Below are positions 34,139-42,227 of a stretch of DNA of 64,000 bases, in pieces. The first letter of the stretch is position 1, and the number at the start of each line of letters is the position of its first letter. The DNA lies in assembly GCF_014212135.1 (NCBI RefSeq), contig NZ_JACJVQ010000015.1, positions 1 to 64,000 on the forward strand, given 5' to 3'. The DNA is from Cohnella thailandensis. Lineage in GTDB: Bacteria > Bacillota > Bacilli > Paenibacillales > Paenibacillaceae. Both the position numbers and the translations under genes were made by a program. The notes beneath the pieces are model-generated. The model was not told the origin of the DNA, did not search any database, and saw only the letters and a list, made by a program, of their open reading frames with translations.

Positions 34139-34867
34139 ATGAGGAGAACCAGCATTATTATCCCGACTTGCAACGGTGCGGATTTGCTCAAGGATTGCTT
34201 GTATTCGATCAAGAAGCATACCGAGGAGCCTTACGAGATCATTGTCGTCGATAACGGCTCTACGGACGGCACGCTGGATGTTTGCCGGCAGGAGCAGGTC
34301 GCGTTCGTCTCCCTGCATGCCAACGCCGGATTTCCGGCTGCCTGCAACAAGGGGCTTCGGATCGCGACCGGCAGCGCTCTGCTTCTGCTGAATAACGATG
34401 TTATCGTAGCGCGTAACTGGCTGCGCAACATGCTTGACTGCCTGGATAGCCGGCAGGAGATCGGCATCGTCGGCCCTATCACGAATTATGCCAGCGGCAA
34501 GCAGCAAATCGACATGCCGTTCACCCATATCGACGAGATGGCGGCGAAGCTGAACGTCCCGGACCCCGGCAAATGGCAGCCGGTCGATCGCCTTATCGGC
34601 TTCTGTATGCTCTTCAAACGCGAAGTGATGGATCGAATCGGATCGCTCGACGAGCGCTTCTCTCCCGGACACTACGAGGACGACGACTACTGCTTGAGAG
34701 CCCGAAACGCCGGGTACCAGCTGCGGATCGCGGGAGACGCGTTCGTCTTCCATCATGGCAGCAGCAGCTTCGGAAGGCAGGAGCGGGACAAGGTCAAGCA
34801 GCTGATCGAGAACAACCGGCGCAAGTTCATGGAGAAATGGGGGCTTGACCCCGGTATTCCCGTCTAA
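34139..34867 (+). CDS. GT2-family glycosyltransferase
   Basis: The start is taken as ATG 34139 (MRRTSIIIPTC); GTG 34130 and TTG 34118 are possible. The protein has 242 residues. The domain is complete: SIIIPTCNGADLL, VVDNGSTDGT, LLLLNNDV, GFCMLFKREVMDRIG and YEDDDYCLRARNAG. It matches the catalytic part of the 3904-5292 protein closely but has neither its tag nor its C-terminal repeats. It follows the 32961 gene by 23 bp, mirroring the 1956/3904 order. Confidence 0.87.
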   Translation: MRRTSIIIPTCNGADLLKDCLYSIKKHTEEPYEIIVVDNGSTDGTLDVCRQEQVAFVSLHANAGFPAACNKGLRIATGSALLLLNNDVIVARNWLRNMLDCLDSRQEIGIVGPITNYASGKQQIDMPFTHIDEMAAKLNVPDPGKWQPVDRLIGFCMLFKREVMDRIGSLDERFSPGHYEDDDYCLRARNAGYQLRIAGDAFVFHHGSSSFGRQERDKVKQLIENNRRKFMEKWGLDPGIPV

Positions 34868-34881
34868 TCGGAGGGTTCAAA

Positions 34882-34965
34882 ATGGATGGATGTCCCGTTT
34901 CCGAACCCCTGCCGGCGAATAAACTGTTTGGTAAGTCGGCTGGGGGGATGACCATTTGTCGTTGA
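34882..34965 (+). CDS. Possible 27-residue peptide ORF
   Basis: ATG at 34882 follows GGAGGG at 34870-34875 with good spacing and encodes 27 residues beginning MDGCPVSEPLPANK. Its TGA at 34963-34965 overlaps the GAGGAGG ribosome site of the next gene, as expected for translational coupling. No homologue is recognised, so expression is uncertain. Confidence 0.35.
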   Translation: MDGCPVSEPLPANKLFGKSAGGMTICR

Positions 34966-34979
34966 GGAGGCGATTAGAG

Positions 34980-35240
34980 TTGAAGAGAAAATTCGGCGGA
35001 AAAACGGCCTCTCGAAAAGGCGTAGGAATCGCGAAGAAAAAATCGGCGGCCGTCCGAAAGAGAACGGGGGCCGTTCATAGAAACAAAGGCAGATACAAGG
35101 GGAAGCGGGCAGCCGGGAAAACCTATTCTGCCGAGGCGTATAACAAGGCCTACGATGCCGGGTTCGACGAAGCCTACAACAACGGGTACAACCTCGGCTA
35201 TCAGGAAGGATTGAACGCGGGCCATCAAGATGCCATTTAA
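34980..35240 (+). CDS. Third stand-alone basic-tail plus Gly-ladder protein
   Basis: The start is set at TTG 34980, nine bases after GAGGAGG; TTG 34956 after GGGGGGATG is the alternative. This gives 86 residues. Residues 2-47 are Lys/Arg-rich (KRKFGGKTASRKG onward). Residues 53-85 are the clearest ladder in the window: Ala 53, Ala 57, Gly 61, Ala 65, Gly 69, 73, 77, 81 and Ala 85, every fourth residue small, usually followed by Tyr or Phe. It stands directly before an enzyme bearing the same ladder (35257). No catalytic residues are present. A scaffold or coat-targeting role is inferred only. Confidence 0.77.
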   Translation: MKRKFGGKTASRKGVGIAKKKSAAVRKRTGAVHRNKGRYKGKRAAGKTYSAEAYNKAYDAGFDEAYNNGYNLGYQEGLNAGHQDAI

Positions 35241-35256
35241 AGGAGAATGAACGACG

Positions 35257-36447
35257 ATGGCCTTGAACAAACCTAGGGCAGCCAGTCAACGAACGTCTAT
35301 CCGTCAAATCGCCTATCTGCAAGGACAGCAGGATGGCTTTAAGAAAGGGCATCAAGACGGTTTTCTTAGAGGCAAGGAAGACGGAGCCAGACGGGGCGGG
35401 GAAGCCGCCCGGCACGAGCCTCAAGGGCAGCCATTGCCATCTTACGCCGAAATTCTGGTTATCTCCGCGAGCATCATTCCCTCTCTGGAGATCGGCGTTA
35501 TTCAACCCTTGGAAGCTTTAAGCAAACTTGAGAATCTTCGTTACGATGTCCGTTTGGAGCACGAAGTCACCGAAGAGATGATTGCGGCGTCCCGCACGGT
35601 TTTGTTCGTAAGGAACGTAGAGCCCGCGGCTTATGCGTTGCTGGAGAAAGCGTTGCAATTGGGCAAACGCACCGTCTACGTGATCGACGATAATTTCTTG
35701 GAGCTCAATCCTGCCGAACCGATAGGACAGTACTATTCCGACCCGGCGCGGAGAGAGACGTTTATCCGGTTTCTGAGGGATGCTCATATGGTCAAGGTGG
35801 ATGCGCCCGATCTTGGCAACGTCATTCGCGAGAAATACAATTCGAACGTCGTCTATTTCCCTGCCAGCGTGGATTTCGAATGGCTGGACCGGAATCCGAA
35901 GCCCGAGAAGCTAAGCGGGCCTATCGTCATCGGCTACGAAGGCAGTCCCAAAGAGGAGGACTTCGTTCCCGTCGTGCCGGCCCTGAAGAAAATCCTGTAT
36001 TATTACGGCGGCTTCGTGCGGTTGGAGTTCATGGGATTCGTGCCCTCCGCCTTGGCCGATCATCCTTGCGTCATTTATGAGGACGGGGGCATGGACTACA
36101 AGAGTTTCATCGGCAAGCTGAACCAGCGCCAGTGGGATATCGGGCTGGCTCCGCTTGACGACAATCCGTTCAACAGGGGCAAGACGAACAATAAATATCG
36201 GGAGTACGCGGCCTGCGGGATACCCGGCATTTATTCCTCGCTGCCGATTTATACGTCATGGATCGACCACGAGCAAACGGGGTATCTCGTTAAGCATACC
36301 GAAGACGGCTGGTATGAAGGAATCAAGCGCTTGATCGAAGACGTGCCCTTAAGGCTTCGCATTCAGGAGCAAGCGTATCAAGCGGCACGGCAGTCGTTCT
36401 CGCTCGAAGCATGCGTCGACAATTGGAAGAACCGCGTTTTGAACTAA
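35257..36447 (+). CDS. GT4-like glycosyltransferase with Gly-ladder tag
   Basis: The protein has 396 residues; ATG at 35257 follows AAAGGAG. A short basic stretch leads into the longest ladder on an enzyme here, Gly at 23, 27, 31, 35, 39, 43 and 47 (GQQDGFKKGHQDGFLRGKED). The enzyme part looks GT-B: ISASIIPSLEIGVIQPLEAL, TVYVIDDNFLEL, IVIGYEGSPKEEDF, GLAPLDDNPF and NNKYREYAACGIPGIYS. The next gene encodes the same enzyme without tag, so the tag has been gained or lost within a duplicated pair. Donor and acceptor are unknown. Confidence 0.83.
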   Translation: MALNKPRAASQRTSIRQIAYLQGQQDGFKKGHQDGFLRGKEDGARRGGEAARHEPQGQPLPSYAEILVISASIIPSLEIGVIQPLEALSKLENLRYDVRLEHEVTEEMIAASRTVLFVRNVEPAAYALLEKALQLGKRTVYVIDDNFLELNPAEPIGQYYSDPARRETFIRFLRDAHMVKVDAPDLGNVIREKYNSNVVYFPASVDFEWLDRNPKPEKLSGPIVIGYEGSPKEEDFVPVVPALKKILYYYGGFVRLEFMGFVPSALADHPCVIYEDGGMDYKSFIGKLNQRQWDIGLAPLDDNPFNRGKTNNKYREYAACGIPGIYSSLPIYTSWIDHEQTGYLVKHTEDGWYEGIKRLIEDVPLRLRIQEQAYQAARQSFSLEACVDNWKNRVLN

Positions 36448-36486
36448 TGAACGCAAAGGGCAAAGCGGGAGAGGAGGAAGGCGCGC

Positions 36487-37509
36487 ATGAACGTTCTTAT
36501 CATCGGATCCAACCGAATCCCTTCCTATAAAATCGGAATCGAACAGCCGCTCCGTCACCTGGCCAAGTCCGGGGATTGCCGATTCAGCGTCAAGAACGAC
36601 GACGAGGCCCAAATTTCCGATCTGTTGGCGGCGGATATCGCGATCTTCATCCGCACCGTGAGCGAAGAAGCGTATCGATTTTTGGAGCTGGCCCGAGAGA
36701 TGGGCAAGAAGACCGTGTACGTGATCGACGATCATTTTCTGGCTTTGTCGCCCACGACCGATGTCGGCAGGTACTATAACGATCCCGGCAAACGGAATGT
36801 CTATATCCGGTTTTTGAAGAACGCGGATATCGTCAAGGTTGCTTCGGACTTCTTCGCCGAACACCTGAGAAATCACTTCAATCCGAATAAAATCGTATGC
36901 TTTCCGGGCAGCGTCGATTTCTCCATTCTGTCCAAGTCGGAGAAGACCGAAGAGGTTGAGAAGGATGGGAACGAGGACAGGATCGTCATCGGCTACGAGG
37001 GCGGGAGGAAGCAAGCGGCCTTCGAGCCCGTATCCAAAGCTCTTCGCAGAATCATTCGAAAGTACGAGGACCGGATTCGCATCGAGTTTTACGGCTTCGC
37101 TCCCGAAGGCTTCGAGAATAAACCGCATGTCCGCGTCTATCCCTACGAGAACGATTATCCTCGTTTTCTTAAGCGTCTTTACGGCGCCAATTGGGACATC
37201 GGGCTTGCTCCTCTCGAGCCGACTCTCTTTCACGACTGCAAGAGCAACAACAAGTTCCGGGAATACAGCGCATGCGGAATCGTCGGAATATACTCCGATT
37301 CTCCCGTCTACAAGAGTTGGGTGAAGAACAAGGAGAACGGGCTGCTGGCAGGGGCAAGCGCTCGGGAATGGCAAGAGGCAATGGAAGAATTGATCGAGCG
37401 GCCGGAACTCCTCAAGCGGCTAAGAAACAATGCGATGCGCACGGCTAAGGAGAATTTTACCGTCGAGACCTGCGCGGAACGGTGGCGGAAGCAAATCCTG
37501 CAAGGCTGA
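36487..37509 (+). CDS. GT4-like glycosyltransferase, untagged paralogue
   Basis: The protein has 340 residues; ATG at 36487 follows GGAGAGGAGG. It begins directly with VLIIGSNRIPSYKIGIEQPL, the point where the preceding protein's catalytic part begins. Later landmarks are TVYVIDDHFLAL, IVIGYEGGRKQAAF, GLAPLEPTLF and NNKFREYSACGIVGIYS. It is followed 34 bp later by the aminotransferase gene. Confidence 0.83.
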   Translation: MNVLIIGSNRIPSYKIGIEQPLRHLAKSGDCRFSVKNDDEAQISDLLAADIAIFIRTVSEEAYRFLELAREMGKKTVYVIDDHFLALSPTTDVGRYYNDPGKRNVYIRFLKNADIVKVASDFFAEHLRNHFNPNKIVCFPGSVDFSILSKSEKTEEVEKDGNEDRIVIGYEGGRKQAAFEPVSKALRRIIRKYEDRIRIEFYGFAPEGFENKPHVRVYPYENDYPRFLKRLYGANWDIGLAPLEPTLFHDCKSNNKFREYSACGIVGIYSDSPVYKSWVKNKENGLLAGASAREWQEAMEELIERPELLKRLRNNAMRTAKENFTVETCAERWRKQILQG

Positions 37510-37543
37510 CTCAACAAGGCGTTTTTTAAAAGGAGAGGTTCCT

Positions 37544-38677
37544 TTGGGGGAAAAACACATTCCCGTGCTGCAGCCTAGTATCGGAGAAGAAGAGATAGAA
37601 GCCGTAGCCGAGGTGCTTCGCTCCGGCTGGCTCGGGCTTGGACCCAAGACCGAGCAATTCGAACAGCAATTCGCAAGCTATGCGGGAAGCCGGTTCGCCG
37701 TCGCGCTCAACTCGGGAACGGCCGCCCTGCACTTGGCGCTGGAGATTCTGGGGATCGGACCGGGAGACGAGGTTATCGTTCCGTCCATCACTTTTATATC
37801 GACCGTTCATGCGGTCAGCTATGTCGGAGCCACGCCGGTCTTCGCCGATATCGATCCGATTACGATGAACTTGACGGCAGAGGAGATCGAGCGGAAGATC
37901 ACGAATCGGACGAAAGCGATCGTCGTCGTCCATATGGGTGGCCATCCCTGCGACATGGATGCCATTCACGAGCTGGCTCGGACGAGAGGAATCAAGGTCG
38001 TGGAGGATGCGGCGCATGCGTGCGGCGCCGAGTATAAAGGCAAGCTTATCGGCTCGATCAGCGAGCTGACCTGCTTCAGCTTCCACGCGGTCAAGAACCT
38101 GACCAGCGGCGAAGGCGGCGCCATCACCTGCAACGTGGAGTGGATGAATCGCAAGCTGAGAGAGAAGCGTTGGGTCGGCATATCGCGCGACACTTGGATT
38201 CGATCCTCGTCCGAGAAGGTTTACGCTTGGCAGTATTTCGTCGATCAGGTCGGCTATAAATACCATATGAACGATCTGCAAGCCGCCATCGGGCTTGTGC
38301 AATTAAAAAAACTGAAGCGGTTAAACGAGCGGCGCAGGCAAATCGCGGATCGATACATCTCCGAATTAAGCAGCTTGGATTGGATCGAGCTGCCGCGGGA
38401 GCAGTCTTATGCCAGAAGCTCCTGGCACTTGTTTCAGATCAAGCTGAAGGATCAAACGGCAAGGGACCGCCTCATCGCCCATTTGCAAGAAGAGAATATC
38501 GCTACCGGCGTCCATTACTATCCCTGTCATCTTCATCCTTGCTACATTGACCTGAAGGCCGTCGTGCCGATCTCGACGGAGATTTGGAAAAGAATCCTGA
38601 CATTGCCCATTCACCCCAATATAACGGAAGACGATCTGGATCGGATTATCACTCGGATCTGGGAGTTTCGGCCATGA
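37544..38677 (+). CDS. DegT/DnrJ/EryC1/StrS sugar aminotransferase
   Basis: The protein has 377 residues from TTG at 37544 after AAAAGGAGAGG. It is a PLP-dependent aminotransferase acting on nucleotide-linked keto sugars: SGTAALHLAL for cofactor phosphate, VVEDAAHACGAEY with the PLP Asp, and Lys 184 in FSFHAVKNLTSGEGG. The closest types I can name are perosamine or UDP-4-keto-arabinose aminotransferases, but the keto-sugar maker is not obvious in the window. Its stop overlaps the ATP-grasp start (ATGA at 38674), suggesting that the new amino group is then acylated by the ligase. Confidence 0.9.
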   Translation: MGEKHIPVLQPSIGEEEIEAVAEVLRSGWLGLGPKTEQFEQQFASYAGSRFAVALNSGTAALHLALEILGIGPGDEVIVPSITFISTVHAVSYVGATPVFADIDPITMNLTAEEIERKITNRTKAIVVVHMGGHPCDMDAIHELARTRGIKVVEDAAHACGAEYKGKLIGSISELTCFSFHAVKNLTSGEGGAITCNVEWMNRKLREKRWVGISRDTWIRSSSEKVYAWQYFVDQVGYKYHMNDLQAAIGLVQLKKLKRLNERRRQIADRYISELSSLDWIELPREQSYARSSWHLFQIKLKDQTARDRLIAHLQEENIATGVHYYPCHLHPCYIDLKAVVPISTEIWKRILTLPIHPNITEDDLDRIITRIWEFRP

Positions 38678-39864
38678 GCAAGCTGATGGTTCTTGGCGCC
38701 GGAGCCGCTCAGCTGCCTCTGATCGAGACCGCCAAACGAATGGGAATCGAAGTAATCGTCGTCAGCAGAAACGGGAATTATCCCGGATTTGCGGCGGCCG
38801 ATAAGGCCTACTATGTGGATACGACGGATTCGGAAAGCGTCCTGAAGATCGCCAGGGAAGAACGAATCGACGGCATCTGCACGACCGGAACGGACGTAGC
38901 CGTCAAGACGATCGGCCGAGTGGTCGACGCGCTCGGGCTGAAGGGAGTCGGCTATGAATCGGCGATGCTGTCTTCGAATAAGTGGGCCATGAAGCAAGCC
39001 TTCATGGATCATGGAGTCAGAACCTCGTCCTTCATGAAGGCCAGAAATGCCGAAGAAGCCAACCGCGCCATGGAGCTGCTTAAGCCTCCATACGTATTCA
39101 AAGCGGTGGACAGCGGAGGAAGCAAAGGCATCGTCAAAGTGAGCGATGCCTCTCAATTGGATTACGCGGTTAACGCGGTCTTGCAAGCGACGAAGCATGA
39201 TTACTTTATCGTGGAAGAATTCGTGGAAGGAATCGAATTCGGAGCTCAGGCGTTTATCTACGACAATAAGCTTCGCTTCGTCATGATTCACGGCGATCTT
39301 ATGTTCTACGGGGATGCCGGAGTTCCCATCGGCCATTATGTTCCTTATGAGCTTTCGGAACAAGCGGTCCAGGACGCCCATTTGCAGCTGGAGAGAAGCA
39401 TTCGGGCGCTCGGTCTCGACAATTGCGCGATCAATGCGGATTTTATTCGGCAGGACGATAAAGTATTCGTTCTTGAAATCGGAGCCCGCGCCGGTGCGAC
39501 ATGCTTGCCGGAGTTGGTTTCTACTTATTATGGATACGACTACTACGAACAGATGGTGAAGGCGGCGCTCGGCCTCTCCCCCGAATTTCCCACCTCGCTC
39601 TCGCAGGCGTGCGTTTGCGAGCTGCTGCTGTCGGGCGAAGAAGGAGAAATCATCGGACTGGATAACGACAACGATGTCGGGGGAGACATTATCCAAATCC
39701 TGTTCGATTATCGAATCGGGGATTGGATTCCCAAATTCAAAGTCGGAACGGACCGTATCGGACAGCTCGTCGTTAAGGGAGAAAATTTGCAGACGGCCTT
39801 CCGGCAGCTGGAAGAAGTCAAGAAGAAGATCCGAATAACGGTATCGCGCAAAATAGACAGCTAA
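38674..39864 (+). CDS. ATP-grasp ligase
   Basis: The protein has 396 residues from ATG at 38674. It starts with a Rossmann-like preATP domain (LGAGAAQLPLIETAKRMG), then ATP-grasp elements: YVFKAVDSGGSKGI, FIVEEFVEGIEFGAQAF and VFVLEIGARAGATCLPEL with the metal-binding Glu/Asn-type site. These enzymes join a carboxylate to an amine or thiol via an acyl phosphate. Overlap with the sugar aminotransferase suggests aminoacylation or carboxyamide formation on an amino sugar; the substrate is unknown. Confidence 0.85.
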   Translation: MSKLMVLGAGAAQLPLIETAKRMGIEVIVVSRNGNYPGFAAADKAYYVDTTDSESVLKIAREERIDGICTTGTDVAVKTIGRVVDALGLKGVGYESAMLSSNKWAMKQAFMDHGVRTSSFMKARNAEEANRAMELLKPPYVFKAVDSGGSKGIVKVSDASQLDYAVNAVLQATKHDYFIVEEFVEGIEFGAQAFIYDNKLRFVMIHGDLMFYGDAGVPIGHYVPYELSEQAVQDAHLQLERSIRALGLDNCAINADFIRQDDKVFVLEIGARAGATCLPELVSTYYGYDYYEQMVKAALGLSPEFPTSLSQACVCELLLSGEEGEIIGLDNDNDVGGDIIQILFDYRIGDWIPKFKVGTDRIGQLVVKGENLQTAFRQLEEVKKKIRITVSRKIDS

Positions 39865-39910
39865 GGGGACGTCCCGAAAGTCATCCCGAATGACTTAGGG
39901 AGGTCCCCTT
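39863..39910. terminator. Hairpin between convergent genes
   Basis: AAGGGGAC at 39863-39870 pairs with GTCCCCTT at 39903-39910, enclosing a second stem AAGTCAT/ATGACTT at 39878-39896. It overlaps the ATP-grasp stop and lies just before the fabH end. Confidence 0.7.
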
Positions 39911-39916
39911 CCTATT

Positions 39917-40909
39917 CTAAAGGCTCCAACGAAGCAGCAACCCCGCTTGGCTGAGGCCGGATCCGAAGCCGTAAAGGGCGATCAACTGATCGGGCTTCAA
40001 TTTGCCTTCCCGCACCGCTAAGTCCAAGGCAAGCGGAATGGAAGCGGCCGAGGTGTTCCCGTACCCCTCCATGCTGGTCAAAGCTTTCTCCGCCGGCAAT
40101 CCGATTCTTTCGCACATCGCTTCCACCATTCTCATGTTGGCGCTATGGGGAACGAACCAATCCAGCTTTTCCATCGTCAGGCCGGCTCTCTCCAGCAACC
40201 GCCCGACGCCTAGCGGAACTTGGGTCACCGCCCATTTATACACCTCGCGGCCGTTCTGAACGATTCTTCCATCGCCGGATAAGGATTGATCCTTCCACTT
40301 GTCGGACATTCCCGTCGCATAGACGAGCGGTCCTCCCGACCCGGTCGTATCGGCGTCGGAGGAGAGGAAGTCGCCTCTTCCGGTTTCCTCGACCAATACC
40401 GCTCCGGCTCCGTCCCCGAATAGGATGCACGTAGAGCGATCCGCATAATCCGTAATTCGGCTTAACGTCTCCACTCCGATAACGGCGATCTTCCGATAGG
40501 CTCCGGTCAGCACGAGGCCGTTCGCGACCTGAAGGGCGGAGACGAAGCCCGCGCATGCCGCATTCATATCGAAGGCAAGGCTTCCGCGCATCCCGAACGC
40601 TTCCTGAACGCGGGAAGCGACGGACGGGAATGGCGAGTCCGGGGTTGTCGTAGCGACGACGATGCCGTCGATGGAAGCGGCGTTTACCCCGAAACGGTCG
40701 ATCAGATTGCGCAGAGCGTTTATGGCCAAGTCGCTGGAGTATTCGTCGGAAGAAGCGATTCGCCGTTCTTTGATGCCGGTGCGTCTTACGATCCACTCGT
40801 CGTTGGTGTCTACCATAGAGGAGAGATCCTCGTTCGTCAGGCGACGTTCAGGCACATAACTGCCGATTGCCGTTATCGAGGCTTGGGAGGACATAGCTGC
40901 TGCGTTCAT
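39917..40909 (-). CDS. fabH: Beta-ketoacyl-ACP synthase III
   Basis: The protein has 330 residues. It condenses an acyl-CoA primer with malonyl-ACP to start fatty-acid synthesis. The catalytic triad is visible: Cys 119 in NAACAGF, His in VPHSANMRM and Asn in YGNTSAASIP. The start ATG at 40909 is 11 bp after GGAG. It is single-gene, as B. subtilis fabHB is. Directly upstream lie a sigma-A promoter and a FapR-like operator, consistent with malonyl-CoA-responsive control. Whether it serves housekeeping branched-chain lipid synthesis or a special acyl group for the nearby ACP is open. Confidence 0.95.
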   Translation of the reverse strand: MNAAAMSSQASITAIGSYVPERRLTNEDLSSMVDTNDEWIVRRTGIKERRIASSDEYSSDLAINALRNLIDRFGVNAASIDGIVVATTTPDSPFPSVASRVQEAFGMRGSLAFDMNAACAGFVSALQVANGLVLTGAYRKIAVIGVETLSRITDYADRSTCILFGDGAGAVLVEETGRGDFLSSDADTTGSGGPLVYATGMSDKWKDQSLSGDGRIVQNGREVYKWAVTQVPLGVGRLLERAGLTMEKLDWFVPHSANMRMVEAMCERIGLPAEKALTSMEGYGNTSAASIPLALDLAVREGKLKPDQLIALYGFGSGLSQAGLLLRWSL

Positions 40910-40939
40910 GAGACGCCACGCTCCTTATATAGTTAGATA

Positions 40940-40989
40940 CTAGAACCAGGTACTAAAGTCATCTTACGAGCATTTATTGCTACTGTCAA
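40940..40989 (-). promoter_or_regulatory. fabH sigma-A promoter with FapR-like operator
   Basis: Reading the minus strand, TTGACA (40989-40984) is 17 bp from TAAGAT (40966-40961). Just downstream, over the expected start site, is TTAGTACCTGGTTCTAG (40956-40940), which I recall as nearly the FapR consensus TTAGTACCTGnTACTAA, with a degenerate right half. Placement over +1 fits repression. Confidence 0.78.
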
Positions 40990-41079
40990 GGATAGCATCT
41001 CCAAGCATAGGCCGACTTACGGGGGGCAACCTAATTCATGGCGCGACGGCGACCACTTTGCACGAAGGAGGAATCACTT

Positions 41080-42072
41080 TTGAGTAAAGGCTTGATCTTC
41101 TCGACGCTTGTTCTCTCCACCGCTCTTGTCGTAACGGGTTGCGGTACGAACGCGAAACAGGGCATGAATGCCAAGAACGTTCGGACGAATCAATACCGAA
41201 TGAAGTTCGCGAATGACGGAGCCAAAGAGCATTACCGCACATATGGCACTCAGCATATGGACGGCAACGTGGTGGACGGCAATACGAAGGTGGAGATGAG
41301 TCAGGAGATCGCGGACAAGCTGGCCGCTTTGCCTGAGATCAAGTCGGCGCATGTCGCTCTGACGAACAGGAACGCTTATGTAGCCGTCGTCCAAGAAAAC
41401 AATCGCACCGGCCAAGTCACGACCCGTTCCACGCGTACTCATTCCGTTACTCCGTACAATTCCCGCGGATTTGACTCGGTCGACCGCGGAGCGGGTCCGA
41501 ACAACCCTCGTTCTTTCTCGGGCAGCCCGTCCGGCTATGGCTACAATGCGGGGAACGCCGTTCCTCGAACGGGAATGACCGGCATGACCGGCAATGGCCG
41601 TATTCGCGGCGGAGTAGGAACGATGAGCACGAATCGCGCCCCTGCGCCGTTCACCGCCACACCGACTCCGGGGACAACCGGAATGAATGGGACAGGGACC
41701 GCCGGAACCGGCTTGACTGGAACCGGGACGACCGGAACCGGTACGACAGGAACCGGTACGGGGTATACGAGCAGCGAGCTTTCGGATGCTCTGAAGAATC
41801 AAGTGGCCGACATCGTCAAAGGCATGAATCCGAACATCGATAATGTTTACGTCACCGCGAACGCGGATTTGTTCGGACGGCTGCAGAGCTACGCTAGCGA
41901 CGTGCGTGCCGGACATCCGGTCAGAGGCTTCGTGGACGAGCTCAACGCCATGGTCTCGCGGATCTTCCCGCAGGCAGCAGGTCACGGCACCAGGCAGTTG
42001 ACCCGAACCGCGCCTTCGTATTATTCACCGACCGGGGTTCCTTCGAACCGAGACGGCATGGCTACCCGCTAA
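41080..42072 (+). CDS. YhcN/YlaJ-family sporulation lipoprotein
   Basis: The protein has 330 residues from TTG at 41080 behind GAAGGAGGA. The signal peptide ends in a lipobox, VVTGCG, with Cys 21 as lipid anchor. The family core is split: VEMSQEIADKLAALPEI with AYVAVV before, and VADIVKGMNPNIDNVYV plus GRLQSYASDVRAG after, a long linker that contains a Gly/Thr repeat (TGTGTTGTGT-like) coded by repetitive DNA around 41685-41765. Family members sit in the forespore membrane or inner spore membrane and affect germination. It is next to fabH, divergently oriented. Confidence 0.85.
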   Translation: MSKGLIFSTLVLSTALVVTGCGTNAKQGMNAKNVRTNQYRMKFANDGAKEHYRTYGTQHMDGNVVDGNTKVEMSQEIADKLAALPEIKSAHVALTNRNAYVAVVQENNRTGQVTTRSTRTHSVTPYNSRGFDSVDRGAGPNNPRSFSGSPSGYGYNAGNAVPRTGMTGMTGNGRIRGGVGTMSTNRAPAPFTATPTPGTTGMNGTGTAGTGLTGTGTTGTGTTGTGTGYTSSELSDALKNQVADIVKGMNPNIDNVYVTANADLFGRLQSYASDVRAGHPVRGFVDELNAMVSRIFPQAAGHGTRQLTRTAPSYYSPTGVPSNRDGMATR

Positions 42073-42095
42073 TCCAATGAACTTATTTTTCGGCT

Positions 42096-42126
42096 TTGAG
42101 CGATGCGCCATCGCTCAAGGCTTCTT
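42096..42126 (+). terminator. Probable rho-independent terminator
   Basis: TTGAGCGATG at 42096-42105 pairs with CATCGCTCAA at 42109-42118, followed by GGCTTCTTT. The T tract is weak. Confidence 0.65.
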
Positions 42127-42227
42127 TGCCTATCGGTGGCGATATAGGACAAAAGGGCGGATTGCGCGGGGTGATATACTTAAAAATAGGAAAATGATGC
42201 TTGGCATCCTAGTGCGGAGGAACGGCA

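Noticed and set aside
41685..41765. Gly/Thr repeat in the YhcN-like protein as a separate mobile or CRISPR-like element
   Set aside because: It is a short in-frame low-complexity linker within one gene; the frame continues into the conserved C-terminal domain.
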